Assembly: GCA_013399305.1 (NCBI GenBank)
Contig: VXAI01000049.1
Span: forward strand, 3,613,450-3,677,449
Length of the DNA stretch: 64,000 nucleotides
Source: Rostratula benghalensis
Lineage: Eukaryota > Chordata > Aves > Charadriiformes > Rostratulidae
Direction: 5' to 3'
The translations under genes and the position numbers were made by a program. This document shows, piece after piece, positions 35,301-50,300 of this stretch. The number at the start of each line of letters is the position of its first letter. Position 1 is the stretch's first letter. The notes under the pieces were generated by a model, which saw nothing but the letters and a program-made list of their open reading frames with translations, made no database searches and had not been told where the DNA came from.

Positions 35301-38300
35301 AAATCCTGCTATTGGGTATTACAAGTAATCTGCACTGAAAATAGATGGTTTCATCAGTTGTGTGGGGTGTTAGCTCTTGAGCTGTGAAAATTGGTAGAGA
35401 TTAACAATTTGTCCAGACCAAAGAACTCTGAACTTTCAACTGGCAACTTAATAAATATGGTTTAAGGAAAATCTTCACCAACTCTGGAAGTTCTATCTAT
35501 GTAAGTTTTTGTTGGTCAAAACTTACAAACAGTGTTAATTTTCCTGTTATTTTCACTCTAATACTGTTATGATTGATTAAAAGAAGTTGAAAATGGGGCA
35601 AGATATTGGGGAGTACTTTGTAGAGTTACATCACCCTGTGGTTGGAGGGCAAAACTTACAAGTGGAAGGCTAGCATTGAGGTACTTGCTTCAAATACTGG
35701 GTCCTAAACAAGGTCTTCCCGTTAGTTTTATGTGGTATTTTTAAATACTTTGAATTTTTCTAGGCTTTTTTTTAGAGTGAGACAGAGATTGACGTAGGCT
35801 GCTAGCAGCACAGTGTCTTCCTTACATCTTGAACTGTATTGTCATGGATGCTTAGGATCTAACAGGACATGATGCTTGACTTTTGTGCTTTTATATATTG
35901 TGAAGATGAGCATTAGAACTTACTCTTAGGATTTTTTAGTGTGACAGGTCTTGACATCCTGTGAAACGTTTTCAAGAATGTACTTTTAAAACAAATTGTT
36001 TATTTAACTGAATGTTTTTAAATGATGGAAAGTCTTTCTAACACTTATTTAGAGTGTTTTGAAAAAAATACCTCAAAGCAGTGAGTAATGGGCTGAATGG
36101 AAATGAAGAAAGAACCCTAATTTAGGTAAATACTGATAGCTGCTTTCTAAAGAATGCAGTCCTGATAGGGAGGTGTCCCACGGAATGTGGGATTACTCCA
36201 TTTGGTCACTTCTCAATGTGTTTTTCTTTAATTGTTGCTCGTGCCCCTTTTAAAAAGATTGGAGGGTCTCAGAAATACTTAGCTTACATTTCTTGGTGCT
36301 GACCAAGTTCATGAATTTGGCAACTTGTGTGATGTTGCTTACAACATTGACACTGCTATCTACTGGCACACAGTTACTTAGCAACAGTGAAGCTCACGTT
36401 TATGTACAGCTCATGCGTATGCATCTAAATGTAGTTCTGGGAAAAAAAAGAAAAGGTTGAAGGAGTACAGGGTTTGGAAGAGGAAACATGCTTTAACAAT
36501 TTGTACTCTTCAGCAGTTTTCATTTTGAGACTGATGGCAACAGTGCATAGAGAAATATCCCTGATTGTCTCTTAAAATCTGTGTTAGATTGTTAATTGTA
36601 TTACAAGGACTTGAAAATATAACAAACAGAATCTTACTCCTACCAACTATACAAAGATCAAAAATAAGAGCAGAGCAAATGGAAACGAGTAGGGGACACA
36701 TTCTATTTGAATGTCTGTGTTACAGATGCATCTCTGGGCAACAAGATTAATTATTTGAACATGGGGAATCTGAGATGGCCACAGAAATTACTTACTACCT
36801 GCTTCTGGAAAACATGCTGTATCTGTGCTTCTCACTGTTGTAGGGGTTGTTTTGAAGGCAAGTGGAGGAGTGATGTGAAATTCCTTAGGCTTCGGGTTTT
36901 TATGAAAGGTTGCTTCTCCACATTAGAAACTAACAGGCTGTTGAACTGGCTGTAAATCTGTTACAACTAATACTTTCCAAAGGAGAATGAGGTAAAACTA
37001 GATCAATTAATCTTTTTTTTTTTTTCCTTTTGTTGTCCATTCTTTCACTAATGTAGACTAAAGGTGTGTAGGTACTGTCTGCCTCAGCATCCCAGACTTG
37101 CTTATCGCTGCCTGCAGGGCTGACCTATGTAACAAGGCTCTGGCTATACAGGAGTAAAAGGTTACTACCCAAAAATTGTCCCCCATCCTTATTGGGAAGG
37201 TTTGAATCTGTTCTCCTCTGGACCCTTTTTAGGACCATCAAAGCCAGGTTTGCTGTGTAGTGTGGTAATCTTTGAATGCAAAATCATGCACACATGCTTG
37301 CCAGGAGACCAACTAGATACTGAGTCACTTTGTCTCTTTTTAACTTGTTTTTATGGTGACTGTAGCTATTTTCGAGGAGTTCACTAGGTAAGTTGCCTTT
37401 CATGAGTTTATTCAGCTGCAGACGTTATACCCACCCGCTTTGGCAGATGGAACAAAAGCAGAATAATGAAGGAATGAAAATCTGCTGACAGTTGTACTTG
37501 TGTTTGTGCTTTGCAGGCAGGATTCGTTGTAGTGCAAATCTTTGTGGGCGAATGAAGTTAAAGCAGGGCTTTAGATTCCCTTCTTTTTAGCAAAAGCAAC
37601 CTGTCTAAAGCTGTCTCTGCAAGTGTTTTTCTTCTGAAATAGTGAATACTACAAGTTTTAAAATGGGATATAATTTATGAGGCTCCTAGTCTTAGGGATG
37701 AGTCCTTGTGTAAATAGGTTTTTAAATATAGAATTAATATTAATGAGGTGGGGAGGTTTTCAGACCCGGCCTTTAATACTAATCCATTGTGAGTGGAGCA
37801 GCTCTAGAAATGTGCTGATGCTGGCACAGAGACAACCAGGCATTGACTGCTCTTAGAAAATGCCTCATCAGTCCAAGTCCTGAATACTTGTCCTGATCAG
37901 ATACAGAAGGGGACTTGAACGCTTCTGGTATCAATACTTTCCCTGCTGATTCTGTGAGCGTTTCCCTGGGAACACTCCTATATGCTGGGATTCAGTTCTA
38001 GCTTGTTGCATGGATGGAAACGTAATGAAAGGGTAAGCTATGGGTAGAGTGTGGAAATCCCTTTTGGAAAAGATCTGTGAACCTTCAATTAGCTGTTCTG
38101 GGCACAGTCACAATGAGTTAAACTGGGTGGCATCAGTGTTAGCTCCCTGACCCTTATTAATGACAAAAAGGCTCTAAAATACTTAAGTAATTTACTAACT
38201 CTTAACTGCGTATGAAAGTGATGTGCCAAGAGACTAAAGCTTCTCTTTATTTGTTTTCAGGAAGGGCAATACTCTGTATTAACTGCCATGTTAACAGCTT

Positions 38301-41300
38301 CACCTAAGGAATGTTGTGTAGGTTATAAATACTCTGAAAATGGGATGTGTTTGTGGAGTAATGCACCTCCTCCTAATTCATGGAAGCTGATGCTGGCAGA
38401 TCAGAGAGGTCACCTCAAAAATGCTGAGCCCCTTTATTTAACTCTGTAGCTAGTGCATGAATTGGCATTTTTGTCAGCAGCTGCCTGGGGAAGACAGTAA
38501 TAATTATTAGCCTCTTGACCAAGTGGAAAAAGGTAATGTTTTTGCTCCAACCACACTGATCTCACTGTCAAACATCCCCTTGGTCTGAAAGCGAAATTTT
38601 AGAGTCAAAGTATAGCAGACTCAAAGAGTTGCTCTAAAAGCTGGATTACTAAACTTGATCTTGTTTTCATTTGTTGAGTGTTATTTGCATTAATTTCGGA
38701 AAAGCTTTGCATTTATTCTGTAAGTAAACAATGTCTTGGGACATCTACACAGCCCATACTGGAATACCTATGCGCAAAGTGACTGCTTTCCTTGTCTCTA
38801 GCTTGCAGTATTCTAGGGCAAGGCACCAAACTCTGTTTTTCCTTCTATGTAAAATCCACTAGACTTTTTCCCTAGTACTAAAGTAAACATTCTGTGTTCA
38901 TTGCCTGTTTTCCATCTACAGCAATGCATTCAAATTTGTGAGAAGTGGACTGCTTCCTTGTTGTGGATTGAATGTTTTATAGTTGCTACTAATGTTGCTT
39001 TTAATACTTTTCTGAAAATGGAGTCCAGAATTGAAATGAAAATGGGGGAAAGAAAAGATCCAAATTTTTTTTTTCAAAAGCTAAAATGGAGAAAAAGTTA
39101 AGTCGGTGAAGCCCCTCATCATGATAATTATATTTTTAATATTAATTCATGAAAATACTGCAGGGAAGTGTTGTTTTACACTACAGTTCTGTATTTAGAT
39201 CTGCTAATGGAAGGTCGCAGGCTGAGCATTGCTTGTTCCGGACTGCTTGCCAAATTTCCTAAAGGATTCTCTTTGTCATACAAGCTTCCCCCTGTGGCAC
39301 AGCGCTTTCGTGCCTTCGCTGCCACATTAAGTAATAGCATCTCCTTATTAAATCTGAAGTAACAAGAAGATTATTTGTGCTATTGGAATAAGACACAAAT
39401 GTATTAAAAATGCCTTTTTTTTTTTTTCTCTCTCTTCTGTGTCTAGGGATGCCCTGGCTCAGTTATTAAGCACTACACCTTTTGAATAGCTGTAGTATTT
39501 GTTGTTTTCTTTGGATTTGGAGTAGAGGGTCTTTAATTCGTACAATCAGTTACACATACATAAAGAAACCTTAAGGCTGTGTTCAGGAATCTGGGGATAA
39601 TCTCCTCTTCCATTGAGAGTGGCTGGATAGTGTTCCCTCTACAGATGACAGGAATACTGCTGGGGGTTCTGCCACAAAGTCTGCAGCAACAGCCTTACCC
39701 TGTCCAGGCACAAGGGCTCAGCAGCAGGCTCCCTGCTACTGCTCACAAAACATCACCTTTCCTGTACTGCCATGTGGAGCCAGCGGATGCAGCTAACCAA
39801 TTTTGTGGTGGTTTTGACCTAGAAGTTATGGGGTGGTTTTGCCTTTTACAAGGGGGAATAGTAATAACAGATTCTAAAGCTCTGATAATATTCTGTGAGC
39901 TAGGAAGAGCTTGACAGGTGGAAAAGCCAAGGCACAGGTTTAGAAATTACGCAGGAGTCTGACAGTTGAGACAGACCTCAGATTTCTGGAGGCCTAAGTC
40001 CAGCGTCTCAGGCAGCCTCAGATTGCCTGGGTCCCTCTGCCAGGATGTTGGACTTCTGACCTCTTGGAAGAGCTATCGCACCTCTATGGGCTGTGGTCAG
40101 ATCCTCCTGTACCCCAGGCAACCCCTGGCCTTTTCACTTGTTCAGTCAATGGCCGGAAAAACATTCCCTGCCAGGCAGTGAAAAACAGTTGCAGCACAGC
40201 AGCATTGCCATCTCCGTGGTGGCTTTTGCCCTGTGAGAGTTTCTTGTTTGCCTTAATTCACTGGATTTGTTTTGTTCTTGTTTTCTTCTTTAACAGCGTA
40301 TTGGTTATCTTGCTGCACAAACCCACGTGGAAGCGAGATACTTGTGTTTGCTGTGAGAGGGGCAGCCAGGTCTATACCCAGACTTCTGGACCTGACATCT
40401 CTTAGATCGTGATGATAAAGGTATAGTATCATATCTCCATCGCCTGCTTGATTATTTTAGGCACTCATCCCGTGATAACACGCACTTCTGTTTTCATTTA
40501 AGCAGTGAAGGCATGGCCCATACTAAGCCCATATACTGCTGAGATGCCTGTCCATCTGCTCAAAGGCTGCTGGACCATAGAGAGTGGCTGTTGCTTTGTG
40601 CTCTCATGCCTGATGTGATGCAAGTTAATGTTACATCACTTATAACTAGTAATCAAATTCTAATTCTTGTTGGCAGAGTGGGAAAGGAAGGCACAGCACA
40701 TGTGAAAAATGAAAGTGGGCTTGCTTCTATAGAACCTACTTGTTAGGTCATACAGCATCTTGGTATATGTTGTCTTTGTGTATTCGTACTCCACTGACAT
40801 AGTCTTATAGTAAATAAATAAAAAAAAAGGCATTTTTAACATAGGGCAAAACAAAAAGGAATTCAGTAGTTGAGGGCCAAATGTGCAAGAAGGAATATCA
40901 TTTGGATGTACCCTGGCTGCTTATTAATTTGTGTAAATAAAAATAAGTTAAGAGATTGTGAATCTAGGTGTTCACAAATACACCTACATGGACTTCATGG
41001 CAACACAGATTTGTGTGAGTACTTTTGTTTGGTTGTAAGTTATTTTACAGACTGGAGCAAACGGCTGTTTGTTCTAAGCATCAGACCATAGAAACAGTGC
41101 TTGAAGACATAGAGGGGATGGAGGGTGAATATTTGGCTTTTATCAACTCTTGTTCCTCTGTTCCTATGTTACTGCTTAAGAAATTTGAAAAAAAAAAAAG
41201 TATAATAATCATTATGTTAAAACAAATATCCTGCAGTAGTAATTGGTGTCACTGCAAAAGGGAACAGCAGTCAGATGAATGACAGTCTTGTCACTGCTTG

Positions 41301-44300
41301 GCTGAAGCAGACATTGTCCTTAAGTTACAGCTCAAGCAAAGTTAAATTGGGCAAAAATGAACTAGGGAACAGAGAAATGTGGAGAAGGGACTCTACTGAC
41401 TCAAGGGATTTGGTCGTCGTCTTCTGTTGTTTCCGTGCCTTACAGTAGCTGTTATCAGTAACGCAGGAAGTGAGCTGCTGGGGTATGGATAGAACTTAGT
41501 ACTTCTGATAAGGAAGCGAAATGATTGAAATGCCTGGTGTAGTGTTAGATAAGATGAAATGCCTAGTTTATCTCATGAGCAGAATTCTAGCAAGATCCAG
41601 GGAGGCTGTGCAGCTTTATTCAGTAAAAAGCTGCTGGCTACCTGGGCGACTGCCATACAAGCCAAACAGGATGGGAACTTTATATCAGGAATCTTCCCTG
41701 CACAGATCCCTTCGTTTGAGCATGGGAGGATTTTGTGTTTCTGATTACATAAAGAGATTTACGGTAAGGGACTCATTAGTGTTTTATTTTGAGCTGAGTT
41801 TGAAAGTGAAAACTTTCTAGAAGGCACAGTATTGGTTCCTGTGCCTTTTGTAAAGGGCTGTGTGTGTTTGATATTCTTGGCCAGGTTATGCAGTCTGTTG
41901 GCTTGTAAAACACCTGCCAATGTCAAGAAGGTGTTTCTGAAATGATGAGTGCAGGCTTTGCCTTTGTAAATAGATTTATTTTTTGTGAGAGCCTTGGCAC
42001 ATTTAAAACTTCTCTTCCAAGTGGTATGTTTGTAGTATAGGATGCCAGACTGCCATTTCAATTTTGCGGAGGTTGGTTGATACAGCTTTTTGCTTTAGTC
42101 GTTGTGTGTCTGAGAGTTTTAAGACAATGAATCTATTGGCAGGCTCACGCTGAGATGTTTAAATGAGGAGCCAAATTCTGCATCGACCTGTGGTAAAAGC
42201 AGCGCCATCGACTTGTGCACCAGGTGCTCAATACCTCAAGTGTATGCTCTGTGGCAGCACTTCCAAGTTGTGAGATGAGAACCCTGTTGTGCCAAGGGTC
42301 TGAGGGAACAAAGCTCTTTGTGAAAGCTTAACCACCCATCGACAAACTACAAAACCTGCAGGAGGGGGGAGATGTAGGGACATCACCGGTGGAAAAAGAA
42401 AATAGGAATTTGCTTTCTACCATTATATGCTATTCATCAAACCACACTGTGTTTTTATGCCATCTGTGGAGTTAAGTTTTAGTTGCTATAGTGGTAGGAA
42501 GTATAGGAAAATGCTGTTTCTCTAATCTTAAGTTTGTTTGCATTTGCCTCCTTTTTGAGTTGCTGAAAAGACCATTACCATCTAGATAGAAGCAGAAGAT
42601 GGACTTAAGCAGCTTTAAAACAGATGCCATGTATATATAATACAGGTCATGTAATTAAAAAAACAAAGTCCTATGAGTTGTGTGTTTTAAGTCAGAATTC
42701 CTTCAAAATTTTGAAGGATTTTTCTTATGTGTTTTGCTCAATGCTAGTTCTAATGGGTTTTCTTAAATTGTTTTTTGGTGGTAGTTCTTTAAAAAGCCAA
42801 TGGAGTAAATGAACTAAATCAAGTGATAAACTGAATTCTGGCCAAGTTGAAGAAAATAACTAAGTTGCTACTAATTTCAACAAGTAGGATCTTGTTCCAA
42901 AGCCTCAAATTAATCTAATAGAGCAATATGATGTTCTGCATATCATTTATTATGTAAGAAACTGAATGGCTCAGAAGGCAAGATATATTTTGTATCCCTC
43001 TGTCCACATGATGTACTGTCTATTTATGGCAACATAGCAAAAAAAAATAATAATTGAATATTCTACTATAAATATTAATATAATGTACTACTGAAATGTT
43101 CTTCATGTTGAAAAGATAATGATGTATTTACATTGTTGATGTTCAACTTTTTGTTAAAGATACTGAATACCCTGAAATGCATGCAATTTTCTTTTGCTTA
43201 TTGCCAGAGGAATGCAAATGAAAGATATTTCAGGAAGGACAGCTGAAGGTGACTTTAGAACCATCTAAGCAAATGATCAGGGTTTTTTGGACTAGTCATG
43301 TCTTGGGGGGGAAAAAAAGTTAGTACTGCAGTTCTCTCTCTCTCTGTGGCTTGGCTCTGTGGAGAGCAGAGTTAGTATTACTGCAAAATACTATTTCAAA
43401 GGAATATGCTATAATGAGATTCAGAATATCTTGTTCCTCTGTAATTGATCTGTTGGGTGATTGAGTAATTCTTTCATATTAATTGGTCCCAGTTCTTGTT
43501 CTGTAAAACTAGTGACAATGATACATCTGAAAACACGTGAAGGTCTACAGGTAAAAGCTATCTTGGATTTAGTTTGATTTATTGGTTTTCCTAGTCTTCT
43601 GTGAGCTAAGAATCAAAAATAACTGTTTTGGATGTCTTGCACTGGATTACATCACTCCAGCCAGTTTACCAAACTCATTATGTTTATTGCTTGGAAAATC
43701 ATTTATTGTTCTATTCACAAAGCTAGCACTCATGTTCGTGTCTGGAATACATGACCAGCAGAGAAGCCTTTAAGGGGTAAATAGTGCCTTGGACCATGCC
43801 TGCAGTTCTTACTAGAGCTGGTGAGAACTGCTCTAATCTGCAAGCTTAATATTAACCCAGTGAGAGCTCTCTCCTCCTGTGAGGACAGCCTATAAGTTGG
43901 GTTTGAGCCTGTTCCAGCAAGAGCTGATGAGTGTATGCACTCTTCTGATTTCAGTGGCTACAGCGTGGAACCTATTTGTTTGCATGTTTGTTGACTGTAG
44001 TCTCCTTCTGGCATAGTACATCATAGTACATGGTGAGCTGCCTGCTTGTACTTAAGTGGCTGGCTCAGCTGATCCTGGTGTTACAGAAGGGCTCGTAACA
44101 CGAGGCAGCTCAGTAAACAGTGGCCTGAGTGTGTTTACAGATTGCTTGGAAATTAGTGTTATTGCTCAGACGTACAGTGGAGGGTACAATTCATGTTCAA
44201 TCAGTAAGATGAGGCTTCTTGTGTTTCGAAAATTAATCAGACTCTTAATTAGGGGAGACAGTGATAGAAGAGTCCTAATGTGTGCTTGAAGACCAAGTTG

Positions 44301-47300
44301 CCTGTACTTCCTTCAGGCTTTTCCTTCCCTTGAGCTGAATGGCTTTGATGTTCAGCTGCACCAATCCTTTAACTGCTCTCTCTCTCCTTCTCACTTGCTG
44401 GAGCTGACTCGTATTTAGGACCTGGTCACTTAATGAGATATCTAAAGTCACCTCATCCTTCTTACAAGCTAATCTTGATGCTCCTCTCCTACTGCTTGTT
44501 TGTGCTATGGGGTGTGCATCATTCCACTATCTTTTTTTTTTTCCTGTGGGTAAAATCTTTCTGATTTTGGTAGTCAGACTTAATTCTTCTGGGAGCCCTC
44601 TGTAGGGTTATTTGGAATTGCTCAGGTACTCTTGGTTCACATCTTGACCTTTGTGTATTTGTTTTTTCATGTCTTGCACTTCACAACAATTACCTGTGTT
44701 TTCCTCTTACTTTGAATGGTTGTCCCATGTTTTGTGTAGTTATTTGTTTGCATGACAGAGCTGCTGGGGTGGGCCTGATGGAGACCAGTGTTTGGTGCCT
44801 GCAGTTCATTCTGTTTACCTGTGGAGTCACTCCTTTACTCAGCAGACTAGATCTGGGATCCTAGGCTCTGGGGCAGTCTGCCTGCTGCAGAGGTCTAAAG
44901 TCTAAACTACCACCCTTGGGCCCAGCATCCTGGCAGACTGTGTGCAGGCTGCTGTGGAGATCTGGCAGAGAAGTGGGGGGAAAAAAATAAAAATCAGTGG
45001 TAGTAGTAAGCCATTTTGAAGGATTGGGATTTCTAGGAAAATACATAACTGGAAAATTCCTGAACATCTCAGTTATTAACACTGTCTACCCAGGCTTTGT
45101 GGGAACTGAAGAGAAAGATGTCATTCATATGCTCCAATTCTTAAATTTTGGACCAGTGTATATTGGTTTGCAGTCTAAATATATTCTATTGAGTATCCTT
45201 TCAGACAGTTCATATCCCAGAAACTAGAGTAGTAAACTATATATAGTCTCTGACATTACAAAACAGGTTTGTTCTCGCCTCCTATGGCTGAGTTGAGCTA
45301 GCAGGTCCTACTGCTAGTGTCTCCTATATTTGTGTCTCATCTTTTGCTCTCTCCTTTGTGTCCTCATTTTGGTGTCCAGGCTTGAGCAGTACATGTGCTT
45401 CCTGGCTCATCCAGCTTATGTACACGTGCCTCCAACTTCAGGTATGTACTGTCCCCAATTTTCAGAAACCTGATTCCTTCCAGCACTGCCCTTGGAGACT
45501 CACTGGTGCTATATGGGGCTTGGTAAAATTAAAAAGAAATGCCCCTTTTCCATAAGTAGCTCTGTTCTGGATACTCTTCTGTGGGTTCCGGTTGCCAGTT
45601 TCAGCTGAAGTCCCCCAGAAGCCCCGCTTGGGGAGATTCACCTTCAGCATCCTGGCTGATTCTCAGCACCTCTTTAGGGATTGGCACAGCTTGAATTGCA
45701 TTTTCCTTGATCTTTCTTGCAATAGAAAGAAAAGTTTATTACAAATTTGCTGATCGACCTTCTTATTTCCTGGTTTTGTTTTATACAGAGTTGTCAGTCT
45801 TAGGGCCAGAAAACGCTCTCACAAATTATCAAAGTGCTGACTGGATCACCCCACTCCATGTGGCAGTTCTGACCGTGGCTGTCAGTGGTCATCTGTCTTG
45901 GTAAGCCAGGCAGAAAGCTGCCAGTCATTGCTGTGGGGCAGTCAGCTTGTTTGGGTGCACCTTCTACTGGATTCTGGTCGTTGCAGAATTTCTTAAGATG
46001 CATTCTTTACTTGATTCGATTTAGAGAAACTTTTGCAAAATTTTCCCATCCCTTGTTTTCTGGCTGAACGAGAGCCAGGGAGTTCTGTATTCCACCATTT
46101 TCATGGACTAAGTAGGGACTCTTGCCAGGTACAACTTGCTCACCTCTGCAGAATATTACTGCAGAGTTTTCCAGCATCCAGCCCAGCATTTTATCTAGTC
46201 TCCTGATTTCTCATGCTAAGATCTTGATGTACTACCTCTAGATGTGTGGCTGGCACTGCTCTACTGTCCTTTAGCAACAAATACTCCTGATAACAACTAA
46301 TATGAGATCCAAACTACTTATATCCTGGGCCATTTATCAACAGTGTTATTTTCTTGCTTTATGGTGCCAGGACTTGGTGCTGTTTTTTAATCGAATGCTG
46401 ATAATCAGCATATCTGGGTTTACGCTACAGCTGTCTCTGCAATGCATCTGGAGATTAATTTGTCACTGATCTAATAGCAGAACTGCAAAATCAATGGCTT
46501 AGTAGTTTTCAATCAGGAGCTTCTTAGGAGTGCAGAGAACCATTTAAGTGCTTGCTTAAAATGAATACTCTGTAGTCTGTTGGCCTTTGATTTAAGGTAG
46601 CAAGATGGTTCTGAAGGAAAACTTCTTGAGTTCTGATAGAATCCTTGCAGAGAAGCACCAGGGGGTACCTGCTGTTCTGGGGGTGGAAATGGCTGCTCTG
46701 GATTTCTGGTTTTACTAGAAATTTTTCCTGAGATACAGATGGAGAGATGGATCACTGTGCTTAGTCATACCACTGGGGCCCTAACTCAAGGTTTCTAATT
46801 CACACCCAGCTATTCTTACACTATCTGCTTTGGAGAGATAAAACTAAATTGCCTTCTCCGTTCTTGCTCTAGAAGGCTTGATGCCTGTTGTTAACTGCTT
46901 TCTGCAATTCCACTGGCTTCCGGTATAATTTTATTTTTTCTTTTAGACAAGCTTTCCTGTAGAGAGCATTCTCTTGTGTGTTTCTTGTATCTTTCTTCAA
47001 ACTTGATGAAAGCCATTATATGTTTAGCTGGAGGTCTTTTGCACATCTGAAATGGTTGCAGCATTTTCTGTGTTTTTTGCCAGCTGTTTAAACATTCACC
47101 TAAAGTAGTGCAAGTGGCTTCTCTGTGAGTATTTGATTACTGAGAAGAGTTAGCGAAGTCACCAGCTTTTGTTACCAGGCTCTCTTACTCTGAATCTTCT
47201 TCAAAGCAGAGTTTGTGTTGAGACTAAGCCTGAAGTGATGAAGTTATTCTTGTGTTTGTGAATGATGTCAAAGCAAAATGTCAGGAGATCTAGATCAGCA

Positions 47301-50300
47301 GGTGAATATAGCACATAAGTAGTCATCTGTCCTATAATGAAGTCTGTTATGTGATTTAGAATTTCCTTAATATGGTCTTCTGCTTATTGGTGAGGAATAG
47401 CAATGTCAAGGAGTGTTCTTAATTAAAACAATGAAGACTTTCCCCATTGTTAGGTTCCTGTGAAGACCATTATTAGCAAGGACCACTGAGCACAGTGCTT
47501 GCTGTTTGTTGTGCTGCAATGGCAACTGTCCGATGCAAATGTGAAGAGAAAAATAATCAATAACTAAGATTCTGGCTTGCACAAGGCCCAAAATGATGGC
47601 ACTAACTGCTTGTAGAAATGCTCAGGAAAAGTTTCCAAAAATGTGTCTTGGTAGCCAAGGCAAGCTCCAGTCAAACAGTTTGCGAGTGGCTGGAGGCTGC
47701 CCCTTGTATGGCTGTCCATGACACTTCTTTCACTTAATTCCAGCACAAGCTGACCTGCTTTGAGGTGCTTGTGTGTTTTATCCGTCCAATGCTAAAGCCA
47801 ATGCAATGCAAAATCATTCTGGAGGTGGTCATACATCAGTCAGTAGCGATGCAGGGCAGAAGGGTAGTTGAGGGAACAGTATTACTGCCTTTTTAAGTTT
47901 AGAAATACAGGTAGAGGAGCCAAGGAAATAATTGGAGATATTCTTATAAGAATTATCAGTTGTGGTGTTGAGAAATGAAGTTGGAAATGATAGTTACAAA
48001 TCAGCAAGTTAGTACAGCTCTGTGTGTGCATCTTGTGGTAATTTTTCAAACTTGAAGCTGAGATGTTCTGAACTAGGAAGGGAACAGAAAACAACACAAA
48101 GCACAGAGCGATGTGGTGATTTTCATCTTCTCCAACACAAGCGCGTTGCTGGCAAAGCAGAGACTTTTCTGAGGGATTTGATTTGAAGCCAGTCAGACTT
48201 CAAGTCAGCAAGAACAATTGTACTGGTTTCAGTGTGTTCTGGAGCAAACCCTGAATTATGTTGTTTTTTCCTGAAAAGTTGGCTGTCTAGAAATAACCCT
48301 TTCTGATGCAACAGATCTTTTCCTTACATATATTTGTACCGAGGCCTGTCACATCACTTCAGTGGCAAGAACTTGCTCTTACTGGTTTTATTCCTATTGG
48401 AATCACTGGACAGCCAAGGCTGTTCTTTTACATTATGGTTGATCCCTACCAACTTACAATTGCTTGTACCTGAGCAAGCAGCCATAGACACAGAGCTTTT
48501 GGCAGATGTAAAAGGTGCCTCAGGGTCCTCTGCTGAGCTCTGAGAAGTGGTGAGAAAGCAAAAGCATCTCGAAAATGAGAGGCTTCTTGAATCCAAGGGT
48601 AGCTTCTGTGGCAGACCTTTAAAATCATCAGGCTTATGAGGACCTGACTGCATTAAATGCAAAATCACTGAAATTCAGGGAAGGCAGAATGAGCAATGTG
48701 ACTTTTCTGTTCAGTTACCAGAGGAGAGCTCTTTGTTGGAGGGTGTGGAGGAGTGGGAGAGTGAGTCGTCTTGGGTGCATGGATTTGAAAAAAGAAAAGA
48801 AAAAAAAAAAAAAGAAACTTTTGAAAGAATGAAAATTAAAAATACTGAGACAGCTTCTAAAGTAGTTTCTGAGGGTAACAGGCTTGGTGGTGAGAATAAG
48901 CTCTGGGGTCAAGTGAGTGAATGTCAATGGGCAACAGGTGCTCTCTTGGCCTCCTGAGAGGCAAAGCAACCTGGAGGAAGGACTTAAAGGTTCTTGTTAA
49001 GCTGTGTGGGCAAATGGTAAACAGTGTTATCTAGAAAGCTCATCACTTTGATGTAAATGAAATGTCATAATTGATCAGCTCTCTGCTGTCAGCTGTTTGA
49101 CAGAGATGCATTACAATGCTGTGCACAAACCTGTCCTTAGCTGTGCTGCTGCCCGGGAGCACGATGCTTTATTTGAAAAAGAATAAAATAGAAGCAGGGG
49201 GAAGAAGTCGGGACTTGAAAGAGAGTGTCTCCCAACTTACTGTGTTAGCAGTTTTCTGTCAATTAATATGTAGACAAAGGGAGAAAAAGAGTTTATATAG
49301 TGATTATTAAGATTTAGTTGCTTAAGTACTACAGTCATGTTGTATTCTTGTGAGGTAGGCAATACTGAACTATATCATGCCAGGGTCTCTGTGGAGATTG
49401 ATAGTGCTTTATAGACTCTTCTACTTTGCAGGTAGATTTCAACCAACAGCCAACATGAGTAATGTGTTAAATGTCAGGTTCTTGGCCTTCTAAAACAGGT
49501 GTAGGCCAGTTCCTAATACACCACCAAATATGGCAGATGGACAGCTTTTGTCTGATCTCAGCAGGAAACCCAGCTGTGGGACTGGACAGACTTATCCAGA
49601 CTGTGTGGCATATCCTGCCCTTGGAAGCTGTTCCTCTAAATTAGAGCCAATGCCCCTTTCAGGGTTTGCCATTTGTCACGAGAATTGGTCTCTTGCTGCA
49701 CCATGACTCCATGGATGTGATTTATTACCTTTCATATGTCTAGGAAACATGCTGTTCGTGAGAAATTACTAGTGTAAGGCTTAATTTTTTGGAAGTTTAG
49801 GTACTCTAAAAAAACTTAGTTACCCTTTAATTTGCTGAGGGAAAAACCAAGAAGTGTATATTATTAAGCTGCAGCAATTAGATGCAAGTTAAGTAGATTT
49901 TCAGTGTAACTTGAAAAAGTTGACAACTGTTTTCTAAATACATAAATAATATTTATTGGTAATTTTTTTGCCTGTTTAGTGTCAGCAGATGTAGCCAAGG
50001 GGTTTAGAGCTTACTTGCCATTTGGTTTCTTTCTTTTTGTAAGCTCCTGATGTTTCATCACATTTTCTACATCTCCTTAGAATTCTGTTGCCTTGCAACC
50101 ATTGCTAACTTCTTTCAAATCCCCCAAGTTGTATATAGAACTGTGACTTTGCTTTGGCCTTATAAAAGGTTATTTTTTAATTTATGTACATATTTTCAAC
50201 CATCTCCAGTTTTACTATGTAGTTGGAAGCAGTGCAATAATCTAATGAGTTGATCTGTTTGAGCAGCTGGTTTTAACCTCTGTGACATTTCTTGTTTGTG

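Noticed and set aside
39579..39914. 111-codon frame with a Gln-rich segment in the intergenic interval
   Set aside because: No homology, no splice signals flanking it and no promoter, so it is consistent with chance.
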